From NCBI GenBank assembly GCA_044348005.1, contig JBIKTR010000004.1:1-64000 (forward strand): a DNA stretch of 64,000 nt, in the 5' to 3' direction. Both the position numbers and the translations under genes were made by a program. The notes beneath the pieces were generated by a model that had not been told where the DNA came from, ran no database searches, and was given only the letters and a program-made list of their open reading frames with translations. The DNA comes from JAJTHC01 sp044348005. Lineage in GTDB: Bacteria; Cyanobacteriota; Vampirovibrionia; Vampirovibrionales; JAJTHC01. This document shows, one piece after another, positions 9,144 to 17,141 of the stretch; within the stretch, counting starts at the first letter, position 1, and the number at the start of each line of letters is the position of its first letter.

Positions 9144-11438
9144 ATGCCTTTGTTCGCTGATGTGGTTCTACTCAAAGAAAGCAAAGCCCTCGGCGAACGA
9201 CGCTTCACCTACGCCGTGCCCCCTCATTGGGCGCTGTCTTTCGGCCAGTTGGTAAGAGTCCCCTTCGCGCATCAAGGCGTCTTGCCTGCGTTAGTCATGC
9301 ACCTGCATGATGATGCCCCCCAAGGCTTCACCCCCAAAACGATTTCGTCCCTTATTTCGCCCTCGTCATTTTTTACCCCCATGCAAGTGGCCATGTTAAG
9401 CCACATCGCGGAAGACACCATGACCCCCTTTGCCCAAGTGGTGTTGGCGGCGTTGCCCGCTTCGTTTCTCACATTGCAAAGCGCACAATTTGCCCCCCCG
9501 CAAACATTGCTCTTACGCCTGCTCGAAACCGTAGATACCTTCGCAAAGCCCCTGCCTAAGCCCATAGCCAAGCTAACGGCTCGCCAAAAAGAAGTGTTTG
9601 AAGCGTTGTTGGCGTTGCGTGAAGAAACAGGCGAAGTGGAATGGGCCGTTCGCGTTCTGCAAGCCCAACTGGGTTGTTCCAAAGGCGTGCTAGAAAAACT
9701 GGTTCAAGCGGGCTTGGCCCAATGGCACAGCGTGGTGGCGTACCGCACGCCCTTGAAGATTTTTGAGCGTAAGCGTCTCCAGTCGCCCGCGCTCAATGCC
9801 AGTCAACAAGCGGTATTCACCCGCATTCAACATACGCTCAACACGCCGTTTCACCCGCATACGCATCGAATGCTCTTACATGGGGTAACAGGTTCAGGCA
9901 AAACAGAAGTGTACATGGCGTTGGCCGAACAACAGCTGGCTGAAGGCAAAAGCGTGTTGATTTTGGTGCCCGAAATTGCGCTGACCGGCGCGTTGACGGA
10001 ACGGTTTTTGCATCGCTTTGGGGAAGAAACGCTTGCGATGTGGCATAGTCGACTTTCAATGGGTGAAAAACTCGACACCTGGCAACGCATCGCCCATGGG
10101 GAATTACGCTTGGTCATTGGGGCGAGATCCGCCATTTTTACGCCCATGAAAGACTTGGGCCTGATTATTTTAGACGAGTTTCACGACGGTAGCTTTAAGC
10201 AAGAAACCCCTGCCCCGCGCTACCACGTGCGAAAAGTGGCAAATTGGTTGAGCGAAACCTATGAGATTCCCTTGCTATTGGGCAGTGCCACGCCCGAAGT
10301 GGGGATTTATCATCAGGCGGTGGAAATGAAGACGCATCAGCTTTTGGAGCTGCATGAGCGTCACGGAGGGGCCCAGCTCCCCAAGGTGCATTTGGTGGAT
10401 ATGAAGCTAGAACGTAGCCACGGGCATTTACACGCCATTAGCCGACCGCTTCAAAAGGCGTTGAAAGACACCCTCGAACGAGGCGAACAAGCGATTATTC
10501 TGCTCAACCGAAGGGGCTTTCACACCTTTGTGGACTGCCACGCCTGTGGGCATGTCTTTGAATGCCCCGATTGTTCGGTGTCGATGACCTATCACAAGGA
10601 AGCGAAAATCGTCAAATGTCACCATTGCGGGTTTACGGCGGAACGTCCGCAATACTGCCCCAAATGCGGGAGCCTTCATCTGCAATTTGTGGGCAGTGGC
10701 ACTCAGAAAATCGAAGTGGAACTTTCTGAATTACTAGGCAATCAACCCATTTTGCGTTTAGATGGCGATGTCATGCAAAAAAAGGGCGCCTTTAAAGACG
10801 TGTTAGACGCCTTTAAAAACAAGGAAAGCCCTGTTTTAGTGGGGACTCAAATGGTGGCCAAAGGCTTGGATGTGGAGAATGTAACGCTTGTGGGGGTGTT
10901 GGGGGCGGATGCCTCTTTTTACATGCCTGATTTCATGGCGCATGAACGGGGCTTTCAGTTGTTGACGCAGGTGGCGGGGCGAGCGGGACGGGGGAGTAAG
11001 GCGGGCCAAGTGTACTTACAAAGCTGGCAGGTGGAACATCCTGTTTTGGCGCTGGCGATGCGTCAAGATTTGCACGGCTTTTACCGCATGGAAATTGAAG
11101 AACGGCGGATGAATCGCTTCCCCCCCTTTACGCAGTTGATTCGTTTGCTGGTGAGTGGCGAAGAGCTAGAGCGGGTACGGTTTTTCGCCAAAGGGTTGAA
11201 GCAAGCGTTATTGAATCGATTTGAACAGCAGGGCTTTCAAGGAGGCTTAGCCTTTCAGTTGCTGGGGCCTGCCCCGTGCTTGATTGAGCGTTTACAGGGC
11301 AAGTTTCGTTATCATCTGTTGATTAAGAATCACGTGGGGGTCGGGTTGCATGGGGTATTGGCGGGGTTTTTAAAAGAATTACCAGTGCCTGCGGGCTTGC
11401 ATTGCTTGGTGGATGTTGACGTTCAGCAACTGTTATAG
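9144..11438 (+). CDS. priA: Primosomal replication protein N' (PriA helicase)
   Basis: PriA is a 3'-5' DNA helicase that restarts stalled replication forks. From the ATG at 9144 (MPLFADVVLL; a GTG at 9108 is in frame but atypical) the protein has 764 residues: the N-terminal 3'-end-binding domain, a winged-helix region, Walker A in LLHGVTGSGKTEVY, Walker B as DEFH (the family usually has DEEH), SAT motif GSATPEVG, a zinc-binding insertion with CHACGHVFECPDC and CHHCGF...CPKCGS, then helicase motifs V/VI (GTQMVAKGLD, QVAGRAGRG). Everything needed for activity is present. It appears monocistronic. Confidence 0.95.
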   Translation: MPLFADVVLLKESKALGERRFTYAVPPHWALSFGQLVRVPFAHQGVLPALVMHLHDDAPQGFTPKTISSLISPSSFFTPMQVAMLSHIAEDTMTPFAQVVLAALPASFLTLQSAQFAPPQTLLLRLLETVDTFAKPLPKPIAKLTARQKEVFEALLALREETGEVEWAVRVLQAQLGCSKGVLEKLVQAGLAQWHSVVAYRTPLKIFERKRLQSPALNASQQAVFTRIQHTLNTPFHPHTHRMLLHGVTGSGKTEVYMALAEQQLAEGKSVLILVPEIALTGALTERFLHRFGEETLAMWHSRLSMGEKLDTWQRIAHGELRLVIGARSAIFTPMKDLGLIILDEFHDGSFKQETPAPRYHVRKVANWLSETYEIPLLLGSATPEVGIYHQAVEMKTHQLLELHERHGGAQLPKVHLVDMKLERSHGHLHAISRPLQKALKDTLERGEQAIILLNRRGFHTFVDCHACGHVFECPDCSVSMTYHKEAKIVKCHHCGFTAERPQYCPKCGSLHLQFVGSGTQKIEVELSELLGNQPILRLDGDVMQKKGAFKDVLDAFKNKESPVLVGTQMVAKGLDVENVTLVGVLGADASFYMPDFMAHERGFQLLTQVAGRAGRGSKAGQVYLQSWQVEHPVLALAMRQDLHGFYRMEIEERRMNRFPPFTQLIRLLVSGEELERVRFFAKGLKQALLNRFEQQGFQGGLAFQLLGPAPCLIERLQGKFRYHLLIKNHVGVGLHGVLAGFLKELPVPAGLHCLVDVDVQQLL

Positions 11439-11455
11439 AAAGCCTTCAAAAAGGA

Positions 11456-12124
11456 TTATCTCAACGTCTCAGCGTATTTAAGAAGACCTTTAACAACTAC
11501 AGCAAGGTACTCATATTGTGTAGCTTTACTCTTTACTGTTGGCAGATTTTGCAATGCTTGTCTATGTTCACCATTTATAAGAGACCCAGCGTCTTTCAAA
11601 GTAGGTTCTAGTTTTTGTATTAAAGTAGGCCACTTCTGCTTTCCTATTAAAAGATCAGTGGCAGAACGTTTTTTTTCTGATGCAATACGCCGTAAATTAG
11701 CTTTACAAATCTTTTTAATTTCTGCAATAGAGCTTTTATCCCTTAAGCCTGACTGTCTCGATTCTGTTTCTACAGCTTGAACTATGAAATTTTCTTGGGC
11801 TTCTATCTTGTTTTGATTAGTAAGTCCCTGGGGAGACCAATTCCAAAATGCGGTATTCTTTAAAAGTTTAGCCTGAACGTTCAGCCTAACGAGTAGCTTT
11901 GTGAGTTCAAGTTCCCTGTTGTAATCATAAGGATTTTCAGGGGAAAAAATATCATTTAATTTATAAAGTGTCGAAGTCAGGTGGTTCGTCGTAAGCCCCT
12001 GACGCTGGGCCAAAGCGGAGGTAGGATTGCTAACTTTACTTTTGTTATTGGGGGGGGTAAATGGGTCTTGTTGTTGGGTATTCATCGGGCGGGCGCCCAA
12101 CACAGAAAGCTGAAGTCGCATAGA
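11456..12124 (-). CDS. Hypothetical protein, paralogue of the 49867 gene
   Basis: No family recognised. The frame opens at 12184; the likelier start is the ATG at about 12124 (MRLQLSVLGARPMN), preceded by AGGTC. The product is then about 222 residues: a Pro/Gln/Asn-rich leader, then charged helical sequence with no membrane segment or signal. The segment LAQRQGLTTNHLTSTLYKLN parallels SLQRQGFTVEQLRLSSEKLV in the protein encoded at 49867, and both continue with a similar helical stretch (NRELELTKLLVRLNVQAKLL against LETLTRLRNEVEANLFFLS). I infer a small lineage-specific paralogous family. It is convergent with priA, 17 nt apart. Confidence 0.55.
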   Translation of the reverse strand, partial: SMRLQLSVLGARPMNTQQQDPFTPPNNKSKVSNPTSALAQRQGLTTNHLTSTLYKLNDIFSPENPYDYNRELELTKLLVRLNVQAKLLKNTAFWNWSPQGLTNQNKIEAQENFIVQAVETESRQSGLRDKSSIAEIKKICKANLRRIASEKKRSATDLLIGKQKWPTLIQKLEPTLKDAGSLINGEHRQALQNLPTVKSKATQYEYLAVVVKGLLKYAETLR

Positions 12125-12263
12125 ATAGACCTTTCGTGAAGATGAGGGGGACGTAAATAGAGAAAAGCGCTCACGCTTTAGCAAGAATAGTAAAAGAAAG
12201 AAACGCCCCTGTCAACCCCTCGTTCCCCCTCACCCTAGCCCTCTCCTGATTTTGGCTAGCTCC

Positions 12264-12402
12264 GTTTTGAGCTGGTGCTTGGGTTTCTAGTTCTCTTTTA
12301 ACGCTGGTGCTTGGAGACCTTTGGCGGCGCAAAGACCCCCAAGCACCAGCGTTAAACGGGAGCAAGAAAACCCAAACACCAGCTCAAAACGAAACTAGAA
12401 AC
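12264..12402. repeat. Large two-tier inverted repeat (long hairpin)
   Basis: Two nested inverted repeats. The outer arms are 12264-12286 and 12368-12390 (23 nt, one mismatch; GTTTTGAGCTGGTG...). The inner arms are 12299-12314 and 12339-12354 (16 nt perfect; TAACGCTGGTGCTTGG). Within each arm CTGGTGCTTGG recurs, so the arms are also direct repeats of each other. GTTTCTAG at 12283 and CTAGAAAC at 12395 add a further alternative pairing. No oligo-T follows, so it is not a plain terminator. It lies in the intergenic space 5' of the 21-bp array. Confidence 0.75.
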
Positions 12403-12408
12403 CCCAAA

Positions 12409-12765
12409 AATCGTGCAGTTTAGCCACTAGGCAACGGGCTAAAAAATAGGGTATACTGAAAAAGAGTGGCTTTTTTCAAGAAGCCTTCACAACCCAGCAC
12501 ATTCCTTGAAAATCGAACAAAAATCAGACTTTCGTGGCCAGAAAACGGACTTTCGTGGCCAAAAAACGGACTTTCGTGGCCAGAAATCAGACTTTCGTGG
12601 CCAAAAAACGGACTTTTGTGGCCAGAAAACAGACTTTCGTGGCCAGAAAACCGACTTTCGTGGCCAGAAATCAGACTTTCGTGGCCAGAAAACCGACTTT
12701 CGTGGCCAGAAATCAGACTTTCGTGGCCAGAAAACCGACTTTCCGACACACGAAATTAGGGCGTT
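12409..12765 (+). repeat. Tandem-repeat element, copy 1 (10 x 21 bp)
   Basis: A conserved left flank (12409-12524) precedes ten full 21-bp units (12525-12734) and a partial eleventh (12735-12745), followed by a conserved right end (CGACACACGAAATTAGG). The unit consensus is close to CGGACTTTCGTGGCCAGAAA plus A; its middle, TTTCGTGGCCAGAAA, is nearly palindromic around TGGCCA. The left flank has a -10-like TATACT (12452-12457) and the pairing AGCCACT (12422)/AGTGGCT (12465) followed by six T. A second copy with the same unit number lies at 41966. Long frames cross the array only because 21 is divisible by three; the frame entering the array differs between copies, so I treat it as non-coding. 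Confidence 0.9.
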
Positions 12766-12775
12766 TCTTTACATC

Positions 12776-12842
12776 GTTATAGCCAAGTTTAGCGTTTTCC
12801 ATACAGTAGGCTACACGAGGAGCCCACTGTATGGAAAACGCT
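12776..12842. repeat. Palindromic element, core-less relative (copy D)
   Basis: A strong hairpin: a 17-bp perfect stem (AGCGTTTTCCATACAGT at 12791-12807 with its complement at 12826-12842) and an inner GGCT/AGCC pairing. Starting at GTTATAGCCAAGTTTAG, it matches the arm of the larger element at 43705 read on the opposite strand, including AGTAGGCTA and AGGAGCC, but the central region of about 90 nt is missing. It sits between the 21-bp array and the 3' end of the M23 gene and could also serve as a transcription end structure for either side. Confidence 0.75.
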
Positions 12843-12855
12843 TTAAAATACTATA

Positions 12856-14034
12856 TTACAAATAACGTTGAGGGTTGACGGGTTTTCCGTTAATACGCAC
12901 TTCAAAATGCAAGTGCGCCCCTGTAGAATAGCCCGTTGAACCCACGGCTCCAATGGTTTGCCCCTTGCCCACGTTACTTCCACGAGACACCCCAATGCGA
13001 GACAAATGACCGTACAACGTGGCATGGCCCTTACCGTGATTGATAATAATACACTTGCCGTAACCGCCGTACCAACCAGCCATCACCACGCGCCCTCCGT
13101 CAGACGCTTTAATCGGCGTTCCCGACGGGCGAGAAATATCCAAGCCCGTGTGATTCAATCGCTTACGATGAATAGGGTGAATACGAAAGCCAAAGACTGA
13201 TGTAATACGCCCTAATAAGGGCCAACTAAAGCGACCCGTAGAACCCCTAACCCCGCGAACATACCCTCTTAAGAGTTCTTCAATTTTGAGAGATTCTGCC
13301 AATAACTCGCGTTCTCTTTTTTCGTAATATTCGGCATCACTGGCGTAGCGTTGCTTCATGCGTTCCTCTTCCGCTTTTTGGGCGTAAAGATTGTTTTTTA
13401 GTCGGCGAATCTGCCCTATAGACTGGGCTTTTTTTTGTCGTTCGCTTAACAAGGAACGTTGCTTGACTTTTAGGGCGTTTGCTTCACGTTTTAGGGCATT
13501 AAAAATGCGGGCATCTTGACTGAGTATACGTTCCTGAAAATAGAGGGTGTCTACCATGTCCGAAACATTTTCAGAAGACAAGACCTGTTGCACCATGCTT
13601 ACGCGTCCGCCTTTAAACCAATGTCGAATTCGCACACCCATGAGCTTACCCAAACGCGTGGCCTTGCCAATGGTACCGTCTAAATCTCGTTGTAGGTATT
13701 GAATGGACGTGGTGGTGGAATTAAGCTGCGTTTCCTGATTTTCTAAGGCGCGTTGGGTGCGAGAAAGTTCAATTTGTTTGGTAATGAGTCTGTCTTGATG
13801 ATAACGCACATAACGCAATTTTTCGGCACGTTTTTGACGAAAGCTCACGCGTTTTTGATCCAGTGTTTGTTTTTTTTCCTTCAGCAAGACTTTATTCACC
13901 GCAGGGGCTTGGGGTAACAGTGGCGAAAGGCATGGTAAAACCATCAATGCCACCATTAAAATAGCCAACAATCCCATAGGCTTTATGAATGCAATAGGCG
14001 AAACTCTATTTAAACTGGGGCTGAACAGATACAA
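12856..14034 (-). CDS. Murein hydrolase / activator, coiled coil + M23 (LytM) domain
   Basis: EnvC/NlpD-like organisation. A short N-terminal membrane helix or signal (about residues 20-42, MGLLAILMVALMVLPCLSPL) is followed by a long charged coiled coil (about 50-250) and a C-terminal M23 domain with zinc ligands in NHTGLDISR and GAHLHFEVRINGKPVNPQ, plus GHATLYGHLSRIGV. The metal ligands (H, D and HxH) are intact, so it may be a true endopeptidase rather than a degenerate activator. The start is TTG at 14034, supported by GTGAGG 7 nt upstream; the next ATG would remove residues before the membrane helix. A role in peptidoglycan splitting at division is likely. Monocistronic. Confidence 0.9.
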   Translation of the reverse strand: MYLFSPSLNRVSPIAFIKPMGLLAILMVALMVLPCLSPLLPQAPAVNKVLLKEKKQTLDQKRVSFRQKRAEKLRYVRYHQDRLITKQIELSRTQRALENQETQLNSTTTSIQYLQRDLDGTIGKATRLGKLMGVRIRHWFKGGRVSMVQQVLSSENVSDMVDTLYFQERILSQDARIFNALKREANALKVKQRSLLSERQKKAQSIGQIRRLKNNLYAQKAEEERMKQRYASDAEYYEKRERELLAESLKIEELLRGYVRGVRGSTGRFSWPLLGRITSVFGFRIHPIHRKRLNHTGLDISRPSGTPIKASDGGRVVMAGWYGGYGKCIIINHGKGHATLYGHLSRIGVSRGSNVGKGQTIGAVGSTGYSTGAHLHFEVRINGKPVNPQRYL

Positions 14035-14126
14035 GGAAGTGCCTCACAGGAAAGACCATCACAAAACTACTTCATTTTAGCATACACCCACGTAAAAGAC
14101 AAAACCCCTAGTCCAGCTGAAGTTCC

Positions 14127-15194
14127 TTAACCTTTACGGGCTTGTTCAATACGTTCTTTAGCAAGGGTAATGGCGGCTTCTAACGTGTTGATTTGACGTT
14201 CTTCGGCCACTTTAAATATACGTTGGGCTGTTTCATAAATGGCATGGGTTTTTTCGGTGGCTTCTTGCAAGGTGCCTTGGGCCAGCTCAGTTGAAAGCAC
14301 AATGACGCCTCCTGAGTTAATGGCAAAATCAGGGGCAAATAAAATGCCTTTTTGCTGAATGTCATTCGCTAAGGCGTGGGTGGCTAATGGATTATTCGCC
14401 CCCCCCGCAATGACGGTGGCCTGCGTTTGAGCAATGACTTGCGGGGTGAGGGTTCCGCCAATGGCGTTTGGGGAAAGAATGTCTGCCTTGACCTGCCAAA
14501 TTTCATGAGGTTCTACCACCTGAAGTTGGGGAAAAAGTTCCACACAACGCGCTACAGCGGGGGCGTAGGTGTCTGAAAGTATGACGTGAAAATTCGCTTG
14601 CTCATAGTCCTTTTTTAAATGGGTCAACAAGTGGTAAGCCACCTTGCCCGCCCCTTGAATGGCAATAGTTAAGCCTTCTAAGCTTTCTTGGCCGTGCTTA
14701 TAAGCCACGGCGGATTTCAGGCCTTGAAAAACACCCAAGCCTGTTAGGATCGCTGAATCGCCCAAGCCTCCTTTTTCAGGGGGCAAGGCCGAAACGTAAG
14801 GCGTTACTTCCTTCATGAGTTCCATGTCCGCACTGGTGGAACCAATATCTGTGGCGGTGTAGTAGGCGCCTCTTAAGGTATTGATGCGTCTGGCCATGGC
14901 TTGCACGAGTTCAGGGGTTTTAGACTGCCCTTCTTTAAGCCAAATAACGCCTTTACCCCCGCCATAGGGCAGGCCTGCCAACGCGTTTTTATACGTCATG
15001 GCTTCTGAAAGCTTTAAAACGTCTTCAAGTGCGGCGTCTTCTGTGGGGTAATGCATCATACGGCACCCGCCCAACCCGGGGCCTAATGTTGTATTATGTA
15101 AGGCAATAAAACCGTTTAAGCCTGTTTCTTCGTCTTGCACCACAAAAACGCCTTCGTGGCCTACTGCCTGTAATTGTTCAAATAAAGCCTTCAT
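14127..15194 (-). CDS. Leucine/valine/phenylalanine-type amino acid dehydrogenase
   Basis: A Glu/Leu/Phe/Val dehydrogenase of 355 residues, oxidatively deaminating a branched-chain or aromatic amino acid with NAD. The N-terminal substrate domain has the glycine-rich LGPGLGGCRMM and the catalytic lysine K81 in LPYGGGKGVIW, with K69 in AMTYKNALAG. The C-terminal Rossmann domain shows IAIQGAGKVAYHLL. Length equals leucine dehydrogenases (about 360) rather than glutamate dehydrogenases (about 420). Substrate specificity cannot be fixed by eye. It is transcribed away from folK; the two starts are 93 nt apart and share a promoter region. Confidence 0.88.
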   Translation of the reverse strand: MKALFEQLQAVGHEGVFVVQDEETGLNGFIALHNTTLGPGLGGCRMMHYPTEDAALEDVLKLSEAMTYKNALAGLPYGGGKGVIWLKEGQSKTPELVQAMARRINTLRGAYYTATDIGSTSADMELMKEVTPYVSALPPEKGGLGDSAILTGLGVFQGLKSAVAYKHGQESLEGLTIAIQGAGKVAYHLLTHLKKDYEQANFHVILSDTYAPAVARCVELFPQLQVVEPHEIWQVKADILSPNAIGGTLTPQVIAQTQATVIAGGANNPLATHALANDIQQKGILFAPDFAINSGGVIVLSTELAQGTLQEATEKTHAIYETAQRIFKVAEERQINTLEAAITLAKERIEQARKG

Positions 15195-15287
15195 ACGCTC
15201 GCTCTCTCCATGGGCTACTGATGGACATGGTACAATCTAAAGTACACCTGTAGCTTACGACAAACAAAAGTGATTACCAAATAAAAA

Positions 15288-15755
15288 ATGCCTATCGTAT
15301 TTTTAGGGCTGGGCTCTAATCTCAATAACCCAGAAGCTCAATTAAACCAAGCGGTTGCTTCACTTAAAGCGCATCCGCATATTCAACAGCTTAGGCAAAG
15401 TCAGTGGTACACCAGTACCCCCATGGAATGCCCTGAAGGGTCGCCTGATTTTTTAAATGGTGTGTTAGAACTTCACACGACTTTAGACCCCAAAACATTG
15501 CATGGCCTGTGCCAGTGGCTAGAAACACAAGCAGGGCGTTTGCCTGAAAAAGATCGCCTTCATCATGCCCCCCGCCCCTTGGATGTTGATATTTTATTCT
15601 ATGGAGATCTCATCCTTCATACGTCTGAACTCATCATTCCGCACCCGCGTTTGCATGAACGCCTGTTTGTGTTGGAACCCATGCTTGAACTGGCTCCATC
15701 TTGGGAACATCCTATTTTCAAACAAAGCATCCAGTTGCTTTTTGAAGCCGTTTAA
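15288..15755 (+). CDS. folK: 2-amino-4-hydroxy-6-hydroxymethyldihydropteridine pyrophosphokinase (HPPK)
   Basis: HPPK transfers pyrophosphate from ATP to the pterin alcohol in folate synthesis. The 155-residue protein begins with the family pattern FLGLGSNLNNPEAQLNQAV and carries the HPPK signature around KDRLHHAPRPLDVDILFYGD, whose two Asp bind Mg-ATP. Usual length for the family. It stands alone here; folP and folB are not adjacent. Confidence 0.94.
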   Translation: MPIVFLGLGSNLNNPEAQLNQAVASLKAHPHIQQLRQSQWYTSTPMECPEGSPDFLNGVLELHTTLDPKTLHGLCQWLETQAGRLPEKDRLHHAPRPLDVDILFYGDLILHTSELIIPHPRLHERLFVLEPMLELAPSWEHPIFKQSIQLLFEAV

Positions 15756-15935
15756 CCTCTTGTTCTGCTCATTTGGACTGCTTTATATGTTCAACAAGGT
15801 CACCTAAATTGAACACGCTTTCTAACAATATGTTACAGAAAAGAAAGATGTGCTGTTGAATGGCCTTTATTTAAACACATAGAGCTAACGCATATGATTT
15901 TAATTTAGTGGATAGAGAAAAAAGGATTTAAAAAC

Positions 15936-16973
15936 ATGAGTAGCATTAATTCCGTGAGTAATTACTGGAGTAGTTCATCAAATTTTGGGACACCCAAGAA
16001 AACAACAACTAAAGCAACCGCTGGTAATGTAGACCCCCTTACCTTGTATTGGGCGCTCCCTGCGTGGGAATTTCAAAAAGCGGGTTCTGCTTCCCCGTAT
16101 TGGGGGCGCCCTGCGTCGGGATTTCAAAAAGCGGGTTCTGCTGCCCCTGCCTTTAAAATTCAAAAAAACAGCTTAGACATTCAACCCACCGACTTTATTG
16201 CCAAACCTGCCTTTAAAATTCAAAAAAACAGCTTAGACATTCAAGCCACCGACTTTATTGCCAAATGGGACGCCAACCAAGACGAAGTGCTAGACTTCAA
16301 AGAATTCAAACAATCCGACGGATTCACTGGCAATGTAAAAACCAACATCGGCAGTGCTGAACTTGCTCAAGCCTTATGGGCGGTTGTGGCTGGACCTGAC
16401 GGCACCTTAAGTGCGGCGGAATACGGACGTGCGTTATTGGGTATGGATCAAAACGCCGATGGCTTCATCAATCAACAAGAATCTGACAAAATTAAAACCC
16501 AATGGGCCACAGAAGCCAACGAAGACCCTGGCAAAGCAAACGTGAGCATTTACAATCGTAATGTGGCCTTGGGCACAAAGGCTGGACTAGATACTAAATT
16601 TGGTTTAGGCTTTGAAGAAAAATACGCCAAAAGCCTTGAAGAGGATGAATCAAGTGATTTAATTAGTACAGATCTTTCAACAACTAACTCAATCACAGAT
16701 TCTGATGATATCGTCGCCTTACTTTCTAGTTTGGGTATTGATGTCACCACAACAGGTACGTTAGAAAAAGCGCCTGCTTCGCCACCTGCTGAAACAAGCA
16801 CTTTACCACCTGAAATACTAGCCCTGCTAAAAACATTAGGCCTTGATACGACAAGCCTTACTCCGCCTACAACGTCAACCACTGATGACGAGAACGATTA
16901 TGGCTTTTCAGCGGAAGTGCTGGCCACCTTGCGCGAACCTGTAAACCTCGTCGATGGCTTACCTGTCGTCTAA
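15936..16973 (+). CDS. EF-hand calcium-binding protein with internal duplications
   Basis: 345 residues without a signal peptide. The N-terminal 110 residues contain two adjacent duplications: a 17-residue unit (FQKAGSA...) at DNA period 51 (16041-16142), and a 20-residue unit (PAFKIQKNSLDIQ.TDFIAK) at exact DNA period 60 (16146-16205 and 16206-16265, one base different). Two canonical EF-hand loops follow: DANQDEVLDFKE and DQNADGFINQQE, each with D1, x3, x5 and E12 oxygen ligands. The C-terminal third is Ser/Thr/Pro-rich with two copies of a LxSLGxD/LKTLGLD motif. ATG at 15936 follows AAAAAAGGA. It is followed by a strong terminator, so it is a single-gene unit. Cellular role unknown; a calcium-buffering or sensor role is inference. 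Confidence 0.82.
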   Translation: MSSINSVSNYWSSSSNFGTPKKTTTKATAGNVDPLTLYWALPAWEFQKAGSASPYWGRPASGFQKAGSAAPAFKIQKNSLDIQPTDFIAKPAFKIQKNSLDIQATDFIAKWDANQDEVLDFKEFKQSDGFTGNVKTNIGSAELAQALWAVVAGPDGTLSAAEYGRALLGMDQNADGFINQQESDKIKTQWATEANEDPGKANVSIYNRNVALGTKAGLDTKFGLGFEEKYAKSLEEDESSDLISTDLSTTNSITDSDDIVALLSSLGIDVTTTGTLEKAPASPPAETSTLPPEILALLKTLGLDTTSLTPPTTSTTDDENDYGFSAEVLATLREPVNLVDGLPVV

Positions 16974-16998
16974 AGTTAGTCATGTTTAAAACCACCGT

Positions 16999-17030
16999 AA
17001 CAAGAGGCCTAAGAAGCCTCTTGTTTGTTT
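16999..17030 (+). terminator. Rho-independent terminator after the EF-hand gene
   Basis: Stem AACAAGAGGC (16999-17008) with GCCTCTTGTT (17016-17025), a 7-nt loop and a T-rich tail. A second pairing, GTTTTATGC with GCATAAAAC, follows immediately (about 17027-17056). Confidence 0.9.
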
Positions 17031-17141
17031 TATGCTTCGTTTTTGTGCATAAAACACTAGAACATTAGCGTAAAGTTCGCTATACTGGTCAAGTAGGCTC
17101 TTGTCAAAAGGCCATGGGTTAGTTGAAAAGGAAGGCCCAAG

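Noticed and set aside
10161..10190. Defective PriA Walker B (DEFH)
   Set aside because: The essential D, E and H are kept; only the variable third position differs from the usual DEEH, so activity is expected.
12171..12365. Small minus-strand frame over the long hairpin
   Set aside because: Its sequence is created by the inverted repeat and has no ribosome-binding site or similarity.
12525..12745. CRISPR array
   Set aside because: The 21-bp units abut each other with no unique spacers, and no cas gene is nearby; the same applies to 42084-42303.
12420..12865. Long open frames across the array encoding 7-residue repeats
   Set aside because: A 21-bp period keeps all frames open by arithmetic. 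Copy 2 has a stop and a one-base shift before the array, so no frame is conserved, and no ribosome-binding site is evident.
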